64,000 nucleotides of DNA from Planctomycetota bacterium. Its GTDB lineage: Bacteria; Planctomycetota; Phycisphaerae; SM23-33. The stretch covers positions 1 to 64,000 of the forward strand of contig JAKJER010000021.1 in NCBI GenBank assembly GCA_022705325.1. The letters run 5' to 3'. Below are positions 7,499-16,808 of this stretch, piece by piece. How positions within the stretch are numbered: position 1 is the first letter of the stretch; every line of letters begins with the position of its first letter. Under the pieces are notes generated by a model. It saw nothing but the letters and a program-made list of their open reading frames with translations, did no database searches and had not been told where the DNA came from. The translations under genes were made by a program, and so were the position numbers.

Positions 7499-10438
7499 AT
7501 GGCCCGATGCCCTCACGTCGTAGCGATCCTGATTCTGGCGGCGCTTTCGGCTTCGGCCCGCTCGGCCGACGACATCCTCCTCGCGGATTTCGAGGGCAAG
7601 GACTACGGCGTCTGGAAGGTCGAGGGCGACGCCTTCGGTCACGGCCCGGCCGCCGGGACGTTGGGCCACCAGCAGGCGGTGAGCGGCTATCTCGGTAAGG
7701 GGCTGGTCAACACCTACTACAAGGGCGACGGCGCCACGGGCACGCTGATCAGCCCGCCGTTCAAGATCGAGCGGTCCTACATCAACTTCCTGATCGGCGG
7801 GGGCGGGCACGTCGGCAAGACCTGCGTCGAGCTGCTGGTCGAGGGCAAGGCGGTGCTGTCGGCCACGGGCGAGAACAACGAGCGCCTGACCTGGTCCGGC
7901 TGGGACGTCCGCAAGCTGGCGGGCAAGCAGGCGGCGATCCGCATCGTCGACCGCGCCACCGGCGGCTGGGGGCACATCAACGTCGATCACATCGTTCAGA
8001 GCGACAGCCGGCGGGGCGAACTGTTGCCCGCCGAGCCGCTGAGCACGGCCGGGGAACAGGCCCAAGCCGTCAAGATCGTCCGCGAGGCCGGCGTCGACGA
8101 GATCGTCTACGCCGTGCGGGCGGTCGACGGAGACGGGCACTGGTACGCGAATTTCAGCTACTGGTCGAACAACCCGCAGCGCACGCTCTACCACGACGGG
8201 GGCAAGCTCTGCCGCCTGGACCTGACCACCGGCAAGGTCACCACGCTGATCGACGAGCCCACCGGCGGCGTCCGCGACCCGCAGATGCACTACGACGGCA
8301 AGAAGATCCTGTTCTCCTACCGCAAGGGCGGCCAGCCGTACTACCACCTCTACGAGATCAACATCGACGGCAGCGGCCTGCGACAGATCACCGACGGGCC
8401 GTACGACGACCTCGAACCGTGCTATCTGCCCGACGGGGGCATCGTGTTCTGCTCCAGCCGGTGCAACCGCTGGGTGAACTGCTACTACGTCCGCGTGGCG
8501 GTGCTGTACCGCTGCGAGGCCGACGGCAGCGAGATCACCATGCTGTCGAGCAACATCGAGCAGGACAACACGCCGTGGGTCCTGAGCGACGGGCGGATCC
8601 TCCACCAGCGGTGGGAGTACATCGACCGCAGCCAGGTCCGCTACCATCACCTGTGGACGATGAACCCCGACGGCACGGGTCAGATGGTGTACTACGGCAA
8701 CATGCACCCGTCGATCGTCATGATCGACGCCAAGCCGATCCCCGGCACGCAGAAGGTGGTGGTAAGCTTCTCGCCCGGGCACGGGCAGAAGGAGCACGCC
8801 GGGGCGATCACGGTGATCGACCCTCGCGGCGGGCCCGACGAAAAGCCCTTCGCCCAGACGATCCACAAGAGCCCCATCTACCGCGACCCCTACCCGCTGA
8901 GAGAGGACCTGTTCCTGGTGGCGGGCCAGGGCGACATCCGCGTGATGGACGCGCAAGGCCGCACGCGGGTGCTGCACGAGCTGGAGGCCGCCGACAGGCA
9001 GCGCGGACTGTGGATGCACGAGCCCCGGCCGCTGCGGGGCCGGCCCCGCGAACGGATCATCCCGCGCAAGGCCAACGCGGGCGAGGCCAACGGCACGGTC
9101 ATCCTGGCCGACGTCCACGTGGGGCGCAACATGGAGGGCGTCAAGCGGGGCGAGATCAAGAAGCTGCTGGTGCTCGAAGCGCTGCCCAAGCCCATCAACT
9201 TCACCGGCGGGTGGGAGCCCATCACCTTCGGCGGCAGCTTCACGCTCGAACGGGTGGTCGGCACCGTGCCCGTCGAGCCGGACGGATCGGCCCACTTCGA
9301 GCTGCCCTCGCTGCGCAGCCTGTTCTTCGTCGCGCTGGACGCCAACGACCGCGCCGTCAAACGCATGCAGAGCTTCCTGACCGTCCAGCCGGGCGAGGTG
9401 TTTTCGTGCGTCGGCTGCCACGAGCATCGGACGCGGACCATTCAGCCGGTCGGATATCTGCAAGCCACCAGCCGCCCGCCCAGCAAGATCGAGCCCATCC
9501 CCGACGTGCCGGACGTGCTGGACTTCCCCCGCGACATCCAGCCGATCCTCAACCGCCACTGCGCCGCCTGCCACGATTACGACAAGACCGACAAGGGCGG
9601 CCCGCGATCCGGCGGGGTCATCCTCGCCGGCGACCGCGGAGCGATGTACTCCCACAGCTACTACATGCTCACGCTGGCCAGGCAGTTCAGCGACGGGCGC
9701 AACGCGGACGGCAACAACCCGCCGCGGTCGATCGGGTCGTCCAACAGCCCCCTGCTGGACAAGCTCGCGGGCAAGCACCACGGCGTGAAGGCCACCGAGC
9801 ACGAACAGAAGGTCGTGCGGCTGTGGATCGAATCCGCCGCCGCCTACCCCGGCACGTACGCCGCCCTGGGCACGGGAATGATCGGGGCGACCTTCTCGGG
9901 CGACAAGCGGTTCGACCGCAAGGGCTGGGACCGCGCGGGCAAGGTGATCCAGGAGCAGTGCGGCAAGTGCCACGCGGGCAACAAGGCGCTGCCCACCTCG
10001 CCGGACCAGTACAAGTTCGGATTCGGCGGAGGGCACGTGGACGGGCGCGACGTCCGCTACCGCTTCGACTCCAACATCGTCTTCAACCTCTCCCGCCCCG
10101 AGAAGTCGCTGGCCCTGCTGGTGCCGCTGGCCAAAGAGGCCGGCGGGTACGCGAGCGGGCGCGACAAGGAGAAAAAGACCGGGCATGAGGCGGTCTTCCG
10201 CTCCAAGGGCGAGCCGGACTACGTCGCGCTGCTGGAAGCGATCACGCTGGCCAAGCAATACCTCGACGAGATCAAGCGGTTCGACATGCCGGGTTTCCGG
10301 CCCAACCGCCACTACCTCCGCGAGATGAAGCTCTACGGCATCCTGCCGGCGGACCTCGGCGAAGACGCCCCCGTCGACTGCTACCGCGTGGATCAGGCGT
10401 ACTGGCGGTCCTTCTGGCACAAAGGGGTCCTGAAGTAA
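7499..10438 (+). CDS. Secreted multiheme beta-propeller protein, hydrazine-synthase-alpha-related family
   Basis: 979 residues, signal peptide at the N-terminus. Residues about 25-165 form a beta-sandwich (DILLADFEGKDYGVWKVEG, similar to the C-terminal lectin-like fold of GH32 enzymes). Next comes a PD40/TolB-like propeller (YEINIDGSGLRQITDGPYDDLEP). The C-terminal half holds three CXXCH heme-attachment motifs: CVGCH at 637, CAACH at 688 and CGKCH at 821. This is the planctomycetal family annotated through the middle domain of hydrazine synthase alpha; most members have no link to anammox and no known reaction. Periplasmic or secreted electron-transfer or sugar-oxidising function is inference. 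AGAAGGAG precedes the ATG. A larger relative lies at 39401-43909. Confidence 0.82.
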   Translation: MARCPHVVAILILAALSASARSADDILLADFEGKDYGVWKVEGDAFGHGPAAGTLGHQQAVSGYLGKGLVNTYYKGDGATGTLISPPFKIERSYINFLIGGGGHVGKTCVELLVEGKAVLSATGENNERLTWSGWDVRKLAGKQAAIRIVDRATGGWGHINVDHIVQSDSRRGELLPAEPLSTAGEQAQAVKIVREAGVDEIVYAVRAVDGDGHWYANFSYWSNNPQRTLYHDGGKLCRLDLTTGKVTTLIDEPTGGVRDPQMHYDGKKILFSYRKGGQPYYHLYEINIDGSGLRQITDGPYDDLEPCYLPDGGIVFCSSRCNRWVNCYYVRVAVLYRCEADGSEITMLSSNIEQDNTPWVLSDGRILHQRWEYIDRSQVRYHHLWTMNPDGTGQMVYYGNMHPSIVMIDAKPIPGTQKVVVSFSPGHGQKEHAGAITVIDPRGGPDEKPFAQTIHKSPIYRDPYPLREDLFLVAGQGDIRVMDAQGRTRVLHELEAADRQRGLWMHEPRPLRGRPRERIIPRKANAGEANGTVILADVHVGRNMEGVKRGEIKKLLVLEALPKPINFTGGWEPITFGGSFTLERVVGTVPVEPDGSAHFELPSLRSLFFVALDANDRAVKRMQSFLTVQPGEVFSCVGCHEHRTRTIQPVGYLQATSRPPSKIEPIPDVPDVLDFPRDIQPILNRHCAACHDYDKTDKGGPRSGGVILAGDRGAMYSHSYYMLTLARQFSDGRNADGNNPPRSIGSSNSPLLDKLAGKHHGVKATEHEQKVVRLWIESAAAYPGTYAALGTGMIGATFSGDKRFDRKGWDRAGKVIQEQCGKCHAGNKALPTSPDQYKFGFGGGHVDGRDVRYRFDSNIVFNLSRPEKSLALLVPLAKEAGGYASGRDKEKKTGHEAVFRSKGEPDYVALLEAITLAKQYLDEIKRFDMPGFRPNRHYLREMKLYGILPADLGEDAPVDCYRVDQAYWRSFWHKGVLK

Positions 10439-10542
10439 GGCCGACGTCGGCTGCCGTGTGCGACCGCGTCTTGTCCGCACCGGCAAATTCTCTTCTCTTC
10501 TGCGCGGCCTGCCCCTAATCTGTGAAGCCTCTGGAGACCATC

Positions 10543-11343
10543 ATGGAACACGAACTGGGCGTGATCGGCGGGGGGAACATGGCCGAGGCGTGCGTGCGGG
10601 GCCTGCTGAACGCGGGCCTGCTGACCGCGGGGCGAATCGTCGTTTCGGACGTGTCGGCTGAGCGACGCGAGCGGCTGGCCCGGACGGGGGTGACCTGCAC
10701 AGCCGACAACAAGCTCCCCGCCCGCTGCCGGCGCGTCCTGCTGGCGGTCAAACCGCAGGTGCTGCCGGGCGTTCTGGACGAGGTGGCCGGCGAGGTCCGA
10801 CCCGACGCGACGGTGGTCTCCATCGCCGCGGGCGTGAAGGCTGCCGGCATCGCCCAGCGCCTCGGCGGGCGCGGCCGCATCGTCCGCGTCATGCCCAACA
10901 CGCCCATGCTGGTGGGGGAAGGCGCGGCGGCCATCTCAGCCGGGCCCGGCGCGACCGAGGACGACCTGGCCTGGACGGAGCAGGCCTTCGCCGTCAGCGG
11001 GCGGACCGTCCGGGTGGACGAATCGCTCATGGACGCCGTGACGGCGGTCTCGGGCAGCGGGCCGGCATACTTCTTCTATCTCATCGAGGCGATGGTCGCC
11101 GCGGGCGTGGCCGAGGGCCTCGACGAGGCCACCGCGACGCTGCTGGCCAGCCAGACCTGCGCGGGGGCGGCCAGGCTGCTGCTGGAGAGCAACGAAAAGC
11201 CCGCCGTCCTCCGCGCCCGCGTGACCAGCCCCAACGGCACGACCCAGCGGGCCATCGAGACCATGGACGCCGCCGGCGTCCGGGACGCCCTCGTCCGCGG
11301 CGTCCGCGCCGCCGCCGAGCGAAGCCGCGAACTGGGACGATAA
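10543..11343 (+). CDS. proC: Pyrroline-5-carboxylate reductase
   Basis: 266 residues, the usual length for ProC, which makes proline from 1-pyrroline-5-carboxylate with NAD(P)H in the cytoplasm. The N-terminus LGVIGGGNMAEA is the Rossmann motif, followed by VMPNTPMLVGEG. The signature region VSGSGPAYFFYLIEAM and the C-terminal SPNGTTQRAIETMD, which form the substrate site, are intact. ATG 10543 is used, with GGAG eight bases upstream; an in-frame GTG at 10522 is possible but less likely. It lies between two polysaccharide-related genes, so it is a housekeeping gene inside the cluster. Confidence 0.96.
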   Translation: MEHELGVIGGGNMAEACVRGLLNAGLLTAGRIVVSDVSAERRERLARTGVTCTADNKLPARCRRVLLAVKPQVLPGVLDEVAGEVRPDATVVSIAAGVKAAGIAQRLGGRGRIVRVMPNTPMLVGEGAAAISAGPGATEDDLAWTEQAFAVSGRTVRVDESLMDAVTAVSGSGPAYFFYLIEAMVAAGVAEGLDEATATLLASQTCAGAARLLLESNEKPAVLRARVTSPNGTTQRAIETMDAAGVRDALVRGVRAAAERSRELGR

Positions 11344-11362
11344 GTCACAAAGGAACATCTTC

Positions 11363-13855
11363 ATGAGCGCCCTGCCTCGCCACTTGGCCGTCCTGGCCGC
11401 CAGTGTTCTCTTTTCCGCGCTTCTCAACCCGTCGCTCGCCGGCGCCCCTCAAACCGAGGAGCTGGCCCTGAGACGTCAGTGGGTGACCGCCAGGTTCGAA
11501 AGCGACGCCAAGCCTTCGACCCCCCAGAGCGGCCTGCTCGTGTTGGCCAACCACGACCCCGTTCTCCGCAACACTCGCGGCGAGGGCCGCCCGCTCACCC
11601 TGGGCAAGGCGACCTACAAGCGAGGCCTCTACTGCCACGCCAACAGCCACGTCGTCGTCCGCCTGGGCGGGCCCGGCAAGACGTTCTCAGCCATCGTCGG
11701 CGTGGACACCAATCACCAGACCTCCGGCGGGCGGGGCAGCGTCATCTTCACCGTGCGGGCCGGCGACAAGAAGCTCTTCGAGTCGCCCGTCATGCGCGAG
11801 GGCATGCCCGGCGCACCGGTCAAGCTGGACCTGGCTGGCGCGAGCGAGCTGGCCCTGCTGGTCGGCGACTCGGGCGACGGCATCTCCTGCGACCAGGCCG
11901 ACTGGGCCGACGCCAAGGTCACGCTGGCCGACGGACGCGAGGTGTGGCTGGGCGACCTGCCCTTCGTCGAGCCCGACGCGCAGGCGGACGCGGGGCCGCC
12001 CTTCTCCTTCGTCTACGACGGCCAGCCGTCCGCCCTGCTGTTGCCCCAATGGAAGGTCGAACGCCGGAGTAAACCGCTGGACGAGCGCCGGACCAGCCGA
12101 ACCGTCACGTACAGCGATCCGAAGACCGCCCTCGTCGTCCGCTGCGAGGCGGTCGAGTACCGCGACTTCCCCACCGTCGAGTGGACGGTGCACTTCAAGA
12201 ACGCCGGCGCCGCCGACACGCCGATCCTCAGCGACATCCAGGCGATCGACACGCACCTGCGCCGGCCGCGCGAGGGCGAGTTCACGCTCCACCACAACAC
12301 GGGCAGCCCCTGCTCGGCGAACGACTATCAGCCGCACGCGACGGTGCTGCGCCCGCGGGAGGCCAAGCGCATCGCCACCTCCGGCGGTCGCTCCACCAAC
12401 GCGAACATGCCCTACTTCAACGTGGACTGGGGGCGCGGCGGGGCGATCGTCGTGCTGGGCTGGCCGGGACAGTGGGCCGCCGAGTTCCAGCGCGACGAGG
12501 GCGCGGGCCTGCGCATTCGCGGCGGGCAGGAGCTGACCCGTCTGAAACTGCTGCCGGGCGAGGAGATCCGCACGCCGCTGGCGGTGATGCAGTTCTGGAG
12601 CGGCGGCGACTGGATCCGCGCCCAGAACGTCTGGCGACGCTGGATGCTGGAGTTCAACGTGCCCCGCCCGGGCGGCAAGCCCATGCCGCCGGGCCTGATG
12701 TGCTGCACCAGCGACAGCTACCCCGGCATGAGGAGCCGCGCCGACGACGAGATCAAGTACATCGACGCCTATGTGCGCGGCGGCGTGAAGCTCGACTACT
12801 GGTGGATCGACGCGGGCTGGTACCCGTGCCTGGGAGGCTGGCCCAACGTGGGCACTTGGCTTCCGGACCCGCTGCGCTACCCCAAGGGCCTGCGCGAGGT
12901 CGCCGACCACGCCCACGCCAAGGGCATGAAGCTGGTGGTGTGGTTCGAGCCCGAGCGGGTGACCAGGGAAACGTGGCTGGCCGAGCGGCGACCCGAGTGG
13001 GTGCTGGGCGGGCAGAGAGGCGGGCTGTTGAACCTGGGCAACCCGAAGGCCCGCGAGTGGCTGACCGACCACGTGGACAAGCTGATCACCAGCCAGGGCA
13101 TCGACCTCTACCGTCAGGACTTCAACATGGACCCGCTGGGCCACTGGCGAGGCAACGACGCGCCCGACCGCCAGGGAATCACCGAGATCCGACACTGCGA
13201 GGGCTATCTGGCGTATTGGGACGAGTTGCTTCGGCGGCACCCCGACATGCCCATCGACTCGTGCGCCAGCGGCGGGCGGCGAAACGACCTGGAGACGCTG
13301 CGCCGCAGCGTGCCGCTGCTGCGGAGCGACTACCGCTTCGAGCCGGCCGGCACGCAGGGACACACCTACGGCATGTCCATGTGGATCCCCTACTACGGAA
13401 CGGGCGTGGGGGCTGAGAACGATTACATCGTCCGCAGCCACTGGTGCCCGTGGCTGGGCATCGGCATGGGCGGTCCGTTGCGCAAGGACGCCGACTGGGG
13501 CCACTACCTCCGCCTGGTGAAGGACTGGAAGCTCGGGCGCGAACTCATGCTGGCTGACTACTACCCGCTGACGCCCTACAGCCTGGACCAGTCGCATTGG
13601 ATGGGCTGGCAGTTCGACCGCCCCGAGACGGGCGAGGGGATGATCCAGATGTTCCGCCGCTCCGAAAGCCCCTACGAGGCAGCCACGTTCCGCCTCCGCG
13701 GGCTGGAGGAAGCCGCCCGCTACACGCTGACGGACATCGACACCAACCAGTCCCGCACGCTGACCGGCCGGGAGCTCATGACCGACGGCCTGCGGATCGA
13801 GATCCTCAAACAGCCCCAGGCCATGGTGCTGCTGTACAAGAAGCAGCGCTCGTAG
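11363..13855 (+). CDS. Alpha-galactosidase, GH36-like, with N-terminal NPCBM domain
   Basis: 830 residues with a signal peptide. Residues about 30-200 form an NPCBM carbohydrate-binding domain (YKRGLYCHANSHVVVRL, FSAIVGVDTN). A beta-supersandwich follows and then the catalytic TIM barrel of clan GH-D: DYWWIDAGWY, the nucleophile Asp586 in YRQDFN, and the likely acid/base Asp656 in LLRSDYR, after SCASGGRRNDLET. All key residues are present, so an active retaining alpha-galactosidase-type enzyme is expected, acting outside the cytoplasm. AAAGGAA precedes the ATG, 19 bases after proC. It converges with the minus-strand lyase gene. Confidence 0.9.
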   Translation: MSALPRHLAVLAASVLFSALLNPSLAGAPQTEELALRRQWVTARFESDAKPSTPQSGLLVLANHDPVLRNTRGEGRPLTLGKATYKRGLYCHANSHVVVRLGGPGKTFSAIVGVDTNHQTSGGRGSVIFTVRAGDKKLFESPVMREGMPGAPVKLDLAGASELALLVGDSGDGISCDQADWADAKVTLADGREVWLGDLPFVEPDAQADAGPPFSFVYDGQPSALLLPQWKVERRSKPLDERRTSRTVTYSDPKTALVVRCEAVEYRDFPTVEWTVHFKNAGAADTPILSDIQAIDTHLRRPREGEFTLHHNTGSPCSANDYQPHATVLRPREAKRIATSGGRSTNANMPYFNVDWGRGGAIVVLGWPGQWAAEFQRDEGAGLRIRGGQELTRLKLLPGEEIRTPLAVMQFWSGGDWIRAQNVWRRWMLEFNVPRPGGKPMPPGLMCCTSDSYPGMRSRADDEIKYIDAYVRGGVKLDYWWIDAGWYPCLGGWPNVGTWLPDPLRYPKGLREVADHAHAKGMKLVVWFEPERVTRETWLAERRPEWVLGGQRGGLLNLGNPKAREWLTDHVDKLITSQGIDLYRQDFNMDPLGHWRGNDAPDRQGITEIRHCEGYLAYWDELLRRHPDMPIDSCASGGRRNDLETLRRSVPLLRSDYRFEPAGTQGHTYGMSMWIPYYGTGVGAENDYIVRSHWCPWLGIGMGGPLRKDADWGHYLRLVKDWKLGRELMLADYYPLTPYSLDQSHWMGWQFDRPETGEGMIQMFRRSESPYEAATFRLRGLEEAARYTLTDIDTNQSRTLTGRELMTDGLRIEILKQPQAMVLLYKKQRS

Positions 13856-13932
13856 CCTGCCTGCCGGTAGGCAGGTGCGCCCGTAAGGGCGTCGGAAATG
13901 GAATGGCGATCCGAAGGACCGCCTTACGGCGG
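13855..13932. terminator. Cluster of three hairpins between convergent genes
   Basis: Three inverted repeats follow one another: 13855-13875, near-palindromic CCTGCCTGCCGGTAGGCAGG; 13878-13891, CGCCC, loop GTAA (a GNRA-type tetraloop), GGGCG; and 13919-13932, CCGCC, loop TTAC, GGCGG, which overlaps the stop of the minus-strand gene. There are no T runs. The position, between two convergent stop codons, fits a bidirectional terminator or transcript-end protector. The first hairpin is also a repeat, since a close copy lies at 15650-15670. Confidence 0.55.
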
Positions 13933-16776
13933 CACTACAAGCGCCACATTGGACATCCTGCCCGCCCGGCTGTCGGCGTCGTAGGCGATCAAGGCGAAGT
14001 GCAGCGGGCCCTTGGCGCCGGCGGGCAGGGTGACGGTGAAGCGCTCCTTCTTTCCGGCAGCGGCTGGTTTCGGCTCGCCGGCGCAGTTGGCGGCCCGCCA
14101 GAAGGGCGTCCGCTTGCCCTGGTCGCGGACCATGTCGTAGTCGTCGTCGGCCACGATGGGCATGCCCGCGCACTTGAGCTGGTATCGCGCCGCGCGCGGC
14201 GGCGCGGTGAAGCTCACCTCCGCCCGGCCGGATGAATCGAGCCTGACGGTCAGATCGGTCACCGCCGATGGGGCTTCGCCTTCGGCCGGCGGGTGGGCGA
14301 ACTCGTAGAACATCCGCGCGGTCGAGAGCACGCAGTCGTCCTTGGGCGGGCGGTGATTGGCGAACATGCCCGCGTGGTCCGGCCCGCACATCGGCTTGAG
14401 CGTCTGGTAGGCCCGCTTCGAGCCGCGATCCCAGAACACCTTGCTCCGCTCCAGCAGCCGCCCGTCTCGCGTGAGCGAGTACGCCCGGGCCATCGCATCG
14501 GGGAAGAACCGCGTGTACCAGCCCGAGTGCTTGCAGCCGACGCCGTCGGTGGTGGCGACGTGATCGGGCAGGAACTTCCACGGGTCCCACGCCTGCCCGC
14601 GGACGGGGATGTCCATGTGGGCGTAGTAGTGCGTCTGGCCGCACTTGTCGCTGAGCATGAACTTCGCGCTGAAGCGTCCGAAGGCGACGACGAAGTCCCG
14701 CAGGTCCTCGTCGCCGGTCAGGCGGGCGTACAGGTCGGCGGCGTTGTGCACGTACGCGTGCTGCCACGTGCCGCCCAGGCTCACGATGGGCCAGCGGTTG
14801 CCCGCCTTGTCCACCAGGCGCCCGCCGTCCTGGCGGATGCCCTGCTTGTCCATGAACGCCCGCATCTCCGGCGGGACGTCGTTGCCCTTGAGCGCCTGGC
14901 CGACGCGGCTGGGCACGAAGCCGCGGTCGTCCAACTCGGGGTTGGCCAGCAGCGTGTCGCGCATCAGGCGGGCCAGGTCGCGGACCATGGCGTTGTCCGG
15001 CAGCACCTCCACCAGGCGGGCGATGAGGTAGAACCCTCGCCCGAATCCGCGCGTGTCGGAGATGGTGCTCTTGCCCGGCTCGAGCTTGCGGTGCTTGCGA
15101 TACTCGGAGTTCTTGGTCTCGGCCAGGTCCACCGCGGCCTCCAGGGCGTCGACCTCGCCGGTCAGCAGCCAGTAGTCCACCAGGCCCGTGCCGTAGAAGT
15201 GGCAGTAGCAGCTCTTGGCCTGGACGAGGTGCCAGAGCTCCTTGTCGTCGTCGCTGCCCTTGCCCCAGTGCTGGTACTTGATGTTGGTGGGCTTTCGGAC
15301 CGGACGGGTGCCCAGCGGCCCGCCCTGGGGGAACCAGATGGCCCCGTCGTCGTACGCCCAGCCGTCGCTGCGCCAGGCCTGAAGGTCCATGTGGTAGCGG
15401 GCCCAGGCCTCGGCCTGGTCGAAGAACCCCCGCTGACCGGTGCGGAGGAACATCAGCAGCAGGGCCTCGACGCTGTCGGCCTCCGACTCGTAGTGGTTGT
15501 CCTCCCACCGCACGTAGGCCCGCGGATCGTGGATCGCGCGGGGGACCTGCTTGTCCTCGAACGCCCAGCCCCACTGGCGATACGTGGTCAGTTCGTCCGC
15601 CTGGCTGCCGAAGTGCCCGACGGCGGTGGCCTCGCAGCGGCTGTACCAGCCTGCCTGCCGGCCAGGCAGGTCCGAGGGCGCGACGGCGACCAGTCGCGAG
15701 CGGCAGGCGGCTGCCGGGGCGGCGGGCGAGGCGGCGTCGAAGTCGATCAGCAGCTCGGCCGTCTTGTGCGAGAGGTCGTACAGCCAGGCGTTCTCGGACC
15801 GGAACGCCTTGCCGACCGGTCGCGGCGTGACGTAGTGGGCGGCCAGGCAGCCGTCCTCGACGAGCAGCTTGCGCGGGGCGTCGCCGGTGAAGTCGCGGTC
15901 CACCAGGACGATCCCCCGCCGGCCGGACGGCAAGACGAGGGCGCCGGCCTTCTCGTCCAGCTTGGCGCCGGCGGCATCGCCGGCCGGTCGCAGCGCGACG
16001 ACGGCGGAGCGGATGCAGGCGTGGTAAACCTGCTCGCGGTTCGAGTTGGCCAGCGCGTGCTGGATGCGGAGGTCGCTGCGCCCGGCCCAGGCGGTGATCC
16101 GCGTGGTGTAGGTCAGCGGCGAATCCGCATAGGGGCCGTCGATGCGGACGGTGACGCGCTGCGGGCCGCGATACTCGAGGCTCACGCGGCTGGGCTGGGC
16201 GGCGTCGTGACGCTTGAGGGTCTTGCCGTCGACGTAGTAGACGGCAGCGCCGGTGGCGGCCGGCTTGCCGGCGACCTGCACGGACTCGACCAGCTTGAAG
16301 GGGGCGGTCTTGGAGATGCGAACGCTCAGCGGACCGGTGGAGATCTCGACGCGCTGGTCGTCCTCTTTCAGGGCGATCGCGGCGGCGGGTTTGGCGCTGG
16401 ACCGGCCGACGCGCAGCTCGAGGCGCTTCTCGGCGTTAGCGTCGACGTCGAGGGGAAAGTCCAGCAGGACCCAGCGGAGCTTGCCCTCGCGGAGCACCGT
16501 CGGAGTGACCTGGAGCGGGACGTCCTTGTCGCCGTCGCGGAGGACGAACGTCGCGTCGGGCGCGATTTCGCCGACCGGCAGCGGCAGGCCCACGGTGACC
16601 GGCGCGTGGGTCCGCGCGACGCCCGCCGGCTCGCGGACCGTCAGCGGAATCGACAAGTCGGCGGCCCGGGCGGCGCCCGCCAGCGCGGCGGCAAACGACA
16701 GCGCCGCAATCGCTCCGACCCCAAAGCCCACGGAAGGCCTTCCGTGGGCTTCTCTCCACACGCACGGCCTTGGCAT
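13924..16776 (-). CDS. PcRGLX/YetA-like RIFT-barrel protein (putative exo-rhamnogalacturonan lyase, PL26-like)
   Basis: 950 residues. The region after the signal peptide, LSIPLTVREPAGVARTHAPV...GLPLPVGE, then the pattern VPLQVTP...RWVLLDFPL, is the first RIFT-barrel domain of PcRGLX/YetA-like proteins. The middle part has Trp/His-rich (alpha/alpha) helices (WEDNHYESEADS, GTWQHAYVHNAADLY) and the end is a beta-sandwich with a fibronectin-like strand pattern. By family, the likely job is cleaving acidic polysaccharide such as rhamnogalacturonan in the periplasm. ATG 16776 has GAGG five bases upstream, but a GTG at 16731 with GGAAGG before it is an alternative. A 28-bp palindrome lies over codons 9-18, and a second hairpin repeat at 15650 encodes DLPGRQAGW. 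It starts 32 bases after the sulfatase, probably one operon. Confidence 0.68.
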   Translation of the reverse strand: MPRPCVWREAHGRPSVGFGVGAIAALSFAAALAGAARAADLSIPLTVREPAGVARTHAPVTVGLPLPVGEIAPDATFVLRDGDKDVPLQVTPTVLREGKLRWVLLDFPLDVDANAEKRLELRVGRSSAKPAAAIALKEDDQRVEISTGPLSVRISKTAPFKLVESVQVAGKPAATGAAVYYVDGKTLKRHDAAQPSRVSLEYRGPQRVTVRIDGPYADSPLTYTTRITAWAGRSDLRIQHALANSNREQVYHACIRSAVVALRPAGDAAGAKLDEKAGALVLPSGRRGIVLVDRDFTGDAPRKLLVEDGCLAAHYVTPRPVGKAFRSENAWLYDLSHKTAELLIDFDAASPAAPAAACRSRLVAVAPSDLPGRQAGWYSRCEATAVGHFGSQADELTTYRQWGWAFEDKQVPRAIHDPRAYVRWEDNHYESEADSVEALLLMFLRTGQRGFFDQAEAWARYHMDLQAWRSDGWAYDDGAIWFPQGGPLGTRPVRKPTNIKYQHWGKGSDDDKELWHLVQAKSCYCHFYGTGLVDYWLLTGEVDALEAAVDLAETKNSEYRKHRKLEPGKSTISDTRGFGRGFYLIARLVEVLPDNAMVRDLARLMRDTLLANPELDDRGFVPSRVGQALKGNDVPPEMRAFMDKQGIRQDGGRLVDKAGNRWPIVSLGGTWQHAYVHNAADLYARLTGDEDLRDFVVAFGRFSAKFMLSDKCGQTHYYAHMDIPVRGQAWDPWKFLPDHVATTDGVGCKHSGWYTRFFPDAMARAYSLTRDGRLLERSKVFWDRGSKRAYQTLKPMCGPDHAGMFANHRPPKDDCVLSTARMFYEFAHPPAEGEAPSAVTDLTVRLDSSGRAEVSFTAPPRAARYQLKCAGMPIVADDDYDMVRDQGKRTPFWRAANCAGEPKPAAAGKKERFTVTLPAGAKGPLHFALIAYDADSRAGRMSNVALVVPP
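15650..15670. repeat. Intragenic hairpin repeat, CCTGCCTG family
   Basis: CCTGCCTG, loop CCGGC, CAGGCAGG: an eight-base perfect stem inside the coding sequence of the PL26-like gene. It nearly repeats the element at 13855-13875 just downstream of the same gene. It keeps the reading frame. Two copies within 1.8 kb suggest a short dispersed palindromic repeat that tolerates insertion into coding DNA. Confidence 0.6.
16724..16751. repeat. 28-bp perfect palindrome inside the 5' end of a coding sequence (REP-like)
   Basis: The half-site AAGCCCACGGAAGG is followed directly by its exact reverse complement, with no loop. It covers codons 9-18 of the PL26-like gene, in the N-region of the signal peptide. 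A diverged copy (24 of 28 bases the same, with a shared CGACCCC flank) lies at 36596-36623 upstream of a sulfatase gene. In mRNA this could fold over the alternative GTG start and its GGAAGG ribosome site, which are both within it. Confidence 0.85.
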
Positions 16777-16808
16777 GTTCGCCTCGCATTCCCGGGCGCG
16801 GGGCCCGG

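Noticed and set aside
7499..10438. Anammox hydrazine synthase
   Set aside because: The similarity is to a domain shared by many planctomycete secreted proteins. No partner subunits (HzsB/C), hydrazine dehydrogenase or other anammox genes are present.
11687..15574. 1295-codon minus-strand frame across the GH36 and PL26-like genes
   Set aside because: It spans two real genes in the wrong frame or strand and crosses the hairpin region between them; no domain is visible.
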